Source: Candidatus Parcubacteria bacterium (GTDB lineage: Bacteria > Patescibacteriota > Patescibacteriia > Patescibacteriales > UBA12075). Taken from it: a stretch of 18,210 bases of DNA. Positions within the stretch are counted from its first letter, which is position 1. Each line of letters starts with the position of its first letter. The DNA lies in contig JAGLJW010000015.1 of NCBI GenBank assembly GCA_023142215.1, positions 1-18,210 of the forward strand. The letters run 5' to 3'. Shown in pieces: positions 15,233 to 18,210 of the stretch. Both the position numbers and the translations under genes were made by a program. A model generated the notes under the pieces. The model worked only from the letters and a program-made list of their open reading frames with translations. It was not told the DNA's origin and did not search any database.

Positions 15233-16351
15233 TTATCTCTTTGAATATTTACTTATATTAACAAGCACACCCAAGGCTGACAATGTTACTAAAATTGATG
15301 ATCCACCATAGCTTATTAAGGGTAAAGTAACTCCAGTCATTGGTAAGATATTTATTATACCACCAATGTTAATAATTACTTGAATCATTAACCAAACAAC
15401 AATTCCAATTGCTAAAATTCTCCCAAAATCATCGGGGGCAGTTTTTGCAATTTTTATACCACGATAAAAAATAGCAAAATATAGAAATATAAGAATAGTG
15501 CTAACTAACATTCCTGATTCTTCAGCAATTATTGCAAAAATAGAATCGCCTGACACTTCTGGCAAATACATGAACTTTTGTCTACTTTGACCAAGCCCCC
15601 TTCCTAAAAAACCTCCAGAGCCAACTGCAATTAATGATTGATTAGTTTGATAACAAATATCATTAGTACTATAAGCAGGATTAATCATACAAACAAATCT
15701 ATTTTTCAAATAGGGTTTATATAAAATCATGCTAAATACAATTAAAATACCAATTAGTATAATTAAAACGATATGTTTTATATCCCCGCCACCAACAAAA
15801 TATACAATCAAAGAAGTTATACTAATAATAGCTAAAGTACCAATATCTGGTTGCAAAATCATTAATAGCGAAACAATTCCAAGCATTATTATAAAAGGTC
15901 CAAATCCTTCATAAATATCATGTAAATCTTTTTTTCGCGTTTCAAGCCATGATGATAAAAACAATAAAAAAGACAATTTTACAAATTCTGAGGGCTGTAA
16001 TGAAAAACCAAAAACAACAATCCAACTTCTAGCTTTACCATAACTTGCAGATAAACCAGGAATAAAAACTAAAAGTAATAATATAATAGAAAAAATTAAA
16101 AAACCAAAGCCATATTTTTTCCAAACATGATAATTGGTCTTAGAAAAAAATACAAAAGCTATCAAGCCTAAACTGAGTCCGAAAAGCTGATGTTTGAAAT
16201 AATAATAAGCATCACCAAAATTATTATAAGCCACAACAACTGAGGCAGTTGATAAACTAACAAGCCCAAATATTAAAATGACTATAATTATTATAATTAA
16301 AATATAATCAACTTCACCTGACTTTATTTTTTTTAGTTGTTTATTCAACAT
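15233..16351 (-). CDS. ftsW: FtsW, SEDS-family peptidoglycan polymerase
   Basis: This is a polytopic membrane protein that links lipid II units into glycan strands at the division site, working with a class B penicillin-binding protein. It has 372 residues with about ten hydrophobic segments. SEDS signatures are SLQPSE (117-122), LQPDIGT (166-172) with the presumed catalytic D169, YQTNQSLIAVGSGGFLGRGLGQS (234-256), LPEVSGDSIFAIIAEESG (263-280) and the C-terminal LPLISYGGSS (343-352). RodA belongs to the same family; the place between mraY and murG, the classic division and cell-wall order, argues for FtsW. The start is the ATG 28 bases after the mraY stop, without a Shine-Dalgarno sequence. 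The partner penicillin-binding protein is not in this window. Confidence 0.93.
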   Translation of the reverse strand: MLNKQLKKIKSGEVDYILIIIIIVILIFGLVSLSTASVVVAYNNFGDAYYYFKHQLFGLSLGLIAFVFFSKTNYHVWKKYGFGFLIFSIILLLLVFIPGLSASYGKARSWIVVFGFSLQPSEFVKLSFLLFLSSWLETRKKDLHDIYEGFGPFIIMLGIVSLLMILQPDIGTLAIISITSLIVYFVGGGDIKHIVLIILIGILIVFSMILYKPYLKNRFVCMINPAYSTNDICYQTNQSLIAVGSGGFLGRGLGQSRQKFMYLPEVSGDSIFAIIAEESGMLVSTILIFLYFAIFYRGIKIAKTAPDDFGRILAIGIVVWLMIQVIINIGGIINILPMTGVTLPLISYGGSSILVTLSALGVLVNISKYSKR

Positions 16352-16379
16352 ATATGTATCAATTTAAGTTGTTGAATGA

Positions 16380-17417
16380 TTATATTGTTTTATCAAGTAG
16401 GAAAATAACAATACCCACGGCAGCTGAAACACCTGCTATTATCCAAAATCTCATAACAATTTTTGCTTCTGGCCAACCTTTTGCTTCAAAATGATGATGA
16501 ATTGGTGCAGAATTAAAAACCTTCTTTCCATTCCTGAATTTTTTTGAAACTACTTGAATAATCACTGAAAGAGATTCTAAAACAAAAATTAAACCAATAA
16601 TTGGAAGAATTAAAGCACTATTCGTTAGCATAGCTATTACGCCCAGCGTAACCCCCAAACTCATAGAACCAGTATCTCCCATATAAAATCTAGCTGGAAT
16701 AATATTAAACCATAAAAAAGCTAAAAGAGCACCAACAATCACTCCGCAAAAAGCAGCTAAATCATACTTACCCATCATAAACGATATTACGCCATAAGAA
16801 GCAAAGGAGGTCAAAAGAACTCCACCAGCTAAACCATCTAGTCCATCTGTTTCATTAACTGAAAAAGAAGTAGCTATAATAACAAACATAAAAATTAATA
16901 TATATGACCAACCAAGTTGAAAATTACCTAAAAATGGAATATGAAAAACATCCCATTCTAATTTAAAATAAAACCAGCAAGCACCAACCAGTGCAATAAT
17001 TGTGTACACCACAAGTCTATGTTTTACAGTAAGTCCACCATTACCTTTTTTTCTAATATCAAGCCAATCGTCAAATAACCCAATAATGGCAGAAAAAATT
17101 AAAATTCCTAATGGTAATAGTGTTTCTTTTCTAGATAAAAAATTAAATTTAGTATACAACTCTGGTGATAAAAATTTTGAAAAAGAAAATAATATTGCAA
17201 GAATCAATACAGTTCCCCAAACTAAAATACCTCCCATAGTAGGCGTTCCTTCTTTATGTGCATGTAATTTGCTAAATATTGGTGTTAAACCATTATTCCT
17301 AATACTCTTCCCTAATTTATATTTATACAAAAAATATGCAAGTGTTGGAGCCATTAAAAAAGCACAAGCAAAAGATATTGTTGTTAAAAATAAAATTTTA
17401 ATAATGTAAAAATCCAT
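16380..17417 (-). CDS. mraY: MraY, phospho-MurNAc-pentapeptide translocase
   Basis: This integral membrane enzyme transfers phospho-MurNAc-pentapeptide from UDP to undecaprenyl phosphate, giving lipid I. It has 345 residues with about ten membrane segments. GTPTMGG is at 57-63. The Asp pair D116-D117 lies in GLFDDWLDI (113-121). NETDGLDGLAGG (188-199) holds N188, D191 and D194. FYMGDTGS (244-251) holds D248. The histidine motif PIHHHFEAKGWPE (305-317) is diagnostic of MraY against other polyprenyl-phosphate sugar transferases. It starts 9 bases after the preceding gene's stop, where AGG in the stop region is the only Shine-Dalgarno-like sequence. Its product is the substrate of murG two genes on. 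Confidence 0.97.
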   Translation of the reverse strand: MDFYIIKILFLTTISFACAFLMAPTLAYFLYKYKLGKSIRNNGLTPIFSKLHAHKEGTPTMGGILVWGTVLILAILFSFSKFLSPELYTKFNFLSRKETLLPLGILIFSAIIGLFDDWLDIRKKGNGGLTVKHRLVVYTIIALVGACWFYFKLEWDVFHIPFLGNFQLGWSYILIFMFVIIATSFSVNETDGLDGLAGGVLLTSFASYGVISFMMGKYDLAAFCGVIVGALLAFLWFNIIPARFYMGDTGSMSLGVTLGVIAMLTNSALILPIIGLIFVLESLSVIIQVVSKKFRNGKKVFNSAPIHHHFEAKGWPEAKIVMRFWIIAGVSAAVGIVIFLLDKTI

Positions 17418-17426
17418 AATGTAATA

Positions 17427-17843
17427 TTACCTAAAATTAATTAAATATATAGAAACTATGCCTGCTAATAAAATTATATTAATAATTATAACAGCTGACA
17501 TTAAAATATGTAAAATAAATTTCCTATCTTTATGTTTTGAAAAATTTATATATAGTAAGAAATTAATCAATGCCACAAGCAAACCGAGCATTGGTAAAAC
17601 ATAAATTTTATCAATATCACCATAATAATCAATACCAGATTCAACATTATAATGCAAAGCAATTTGTTCTTCATCTATTTCTGAATCAATATACCTAGCT
17701 GATATCCATATTAAACTATTTAATATAAAAAAAATCAAGAAATAGACTTTAATATACACTCCATGAAATGAAGTTTCAAAAATTTCTCTAATCTTTCTAT
17801 TAATTATATTTACTGTATTTGAAATTCTATTTAAGTCCATCAT
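17427..17843 (-). CDS. Three-TM membrane protein, DUF1648-like, first gene of the mraY operon
   Basis: I recognise no named gene. The 138 residues have a positive N-terminus (IINRKIREIF), then membrane segments at about 31-49, 80-101 and 110-134. Between the first two lies EEQIALHYNVESGIDYYG (58-75), followed by DKIYVLPMLGL. This resembles the LPxHxNxxGxxDxYG segment of DUF1648, the N-terminal part of SdpI-type immunity and other membrane proteins. The match is from memory. The first of two adjacent ATGs is chosen because a GGGGGT (17856-17861 or so, able to pair with the anti-Shine-Dalgarno by wobble) is 11 bases away and because of the promoter position. It is the first gene of the cell-wall operon, 9 bases before mraY, so a role near lipid-linked precursor synthesis is possible but unproven. 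Confidence 0.8.
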   Translation of the reverse strand: MMDLNRISNTVNIINRKIREIFETSFHGVYIKVYFLIFFILNSLIWISARYIDSEIDEEQIALHYNVESGIDYYGDIDKIYVLPMLGLLVALINFLLYINFSKHKDRKFILHILMSAVIIINIILLAGIVSIYLINFR

Positions 17844-17849
17844 AAGATA

Positions 17850-17878
17850 ATTTTACCCCCAAATAGAAAATTATTCAA
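17850..17878 (-). promoter_or_regulatory. Promoter of the mraY-ftsW-murG-galE operon, possibly leaderless
   Basis: On the minus strand TTGAAT (17873-17878), a 17-base spacer and TAAAAT (17850-17855) match the sigma70 consensus in nine of twelve positions with ideal spacing. Only six bases separate the -10 box from the ATG at 17843, so transcription would begin at or beside the start codon. In that case the GGGGG in the spacer is not part of the mRNA. Confidence 0.55.
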
Positions 17879-17883
17879 ATTTT

Positions 17884-17927
17884 AAAAAAAGCTCAATTCT
17901 TATTATGAATTGAGCAATGTTTTTTTT
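17884..17927. terminator. Strong bidirectional intrinsic terminator
   Basis: GCTCAATTC (17891-17899) and GAATTGAGC (17907-17915) form a perfect 9-bp stem with a 7-base loop. Seven A precede it (17884-17890) and eight T follow it (17920-17927), so it has a U-tract in both directions. On the minus strand the U-tract is immediate and ends the transcript of the fibronectin-like gene, just six bases before the -35 box of the next operon. Confidence 0.88.
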
Positions 17928-17940
17928 CAAAAGAACAATA

Positions 17941-17961
17941 ATAAAAGATTTAATCTTTTAT
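17941..17961. repeat. Short dyad across the stop codon of the fibronectin-like gene
   Basis: ATAAAAGAT-TTA-ATCTTTTAT has perfect 9-bp arms around a 3-base loop and covers the stop codon at 17958-17960. It is A-T rich and lacks a following T-run on the minus strand. It may help protect the mRNA end or be chance in this base composition. Confidence 0.35.
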
Positions 17962-18210
17962 TTCACAATTATACTTTTAATAGCAGGAATCGATAATTCC
18001 TCTTTCGGAATATTAATATTAACACCATCACTAAAAGACGATGTTCTATTTCCTCTTATTGCAAGTACTTTGTACGTATAGGAATTACCTAAGACAACTT
18101 CTGTATCGGTATGATATAGATTATTAGTTTCTTGTATCATATTTCCATTTCTGTAAATACGATATTTTTCGGCTAATTCAACTTGATTCCAAGTCAAATT
18201 AACATTATTA
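17958..18210 (-). CDS. C-terminal end of a fibronectin type III-like protein (5' end outside window)
   Basis: The frame is open to the window edge (84 codons); a TTG at 18197 is only an internal Leu codon and not a start. The visible part reads VNLTWNQVELAEKYRIYRNG, then YHTDTEVVLGNSYTYKVLAIRGNRTSSFSDGVNINIP, then a short tail ending IIVK. The LTW-x(7)-Y-x-[IV]-YRNG and SYTYKVLAI steps are the strands of a fibronectin III domain. Such domains usually occur as spacers or binding modules in secreted or surface proteins, so this is probably an extracellular protein; what lies upstream cannot be seen. It ends before a strong terminator and so is not in the cell-wall operon. Confidence 0.75.
   Translation of the reverse strand, partial: NNVNLTWNQVELAEKYRIYRNGNMIQETNNLYHTDTEVVLGNSYTYKVLAIRGNRTSSFSDGVNINIPKEELSIPAIKSIIVK

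Noticed and set aside
17958..18197. Complete 79-aa protein starting at TTG 18197
   Set aside because: The frame continues upstream without a stop to the window edge and the TTG falls inside the first strand of the fibronectin-like domain.

Overview
The window is a strongly AT-rich bacterial segment. Every gene I can support lies on the minus strand: twelve protein genes, two of them cut by the window ends. The combination suggests a Patescibacteria/CPR (Parcubacteria-like) genome. It has a single-chain alpha2-type glycyl-tRNA synthetase with an inserted Cys4 zinc site, a divergent MurG with GGTGGS in place of GGTGGH, small three-helix and repeat-domain membrane proteins of unknown role, many starts without a Shine-Dalgarno sequence, and only TAA or TAG stops (no TGA) among the eleven visible gene ends. 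No marker here fixes the exact lineage, so this placement is inference.

Layout from right to left, in the direction of transcription. (1) 18210-17958: the C-terminal end of a fibronectin-III-like protein, closed by a strong bidirectional terminator. (2) 17878-13087: a compact cell-wall operon, three-TM DUF1648-like protein - mraY - ftsW - murG - galE. It starts from a promoter so close to the first ATG that the mRNA may be leaderless. MraY makes lipid I, MurG makes lipid II, FtsW polymerises it, and GalE may supply or interconvert a UDP-sugar. (3) 13074-12911: a 164-bp fully palindromic MITE-like element. (4) 12866-11450: glyS with its own short promoter. (5) 11449-10751: a patchy region with two short palindromes, an unrecognised 114-aa gene and a decayed copy of the last 16 codons of glyS. 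(6) 10750-10254: two near-consensus sigma70 promoters in tandem, then a long structured leader with an attenuator-like hairpin over a seven-codon ORF, a clear intrinsic terminator and a large ATTCGC-rich inverted repeat. (7) 10253-2766: rpoB and rpoC, the two large RNA polymerase subunits, separated by an AGCT heptad repeat. (8) 2760-1123: a membrane-anchored protein built of three PsbP-like repeats, 5 bp behind rpoC. (9) 1110-1: a secreted M23 peptidase with its own promoter and a tiny five-codon ORF behind a consensus Shine-Dalgarno sequence.

Most of the window is ordinary housekeeping. I do not see a clear new defence or mobile system. The items most worth a second look are the rpoBC leader, the glyS tail duplication around the 114-aa gene, the palindromic element, and the triple PsbP-like protein tied to rpoC.
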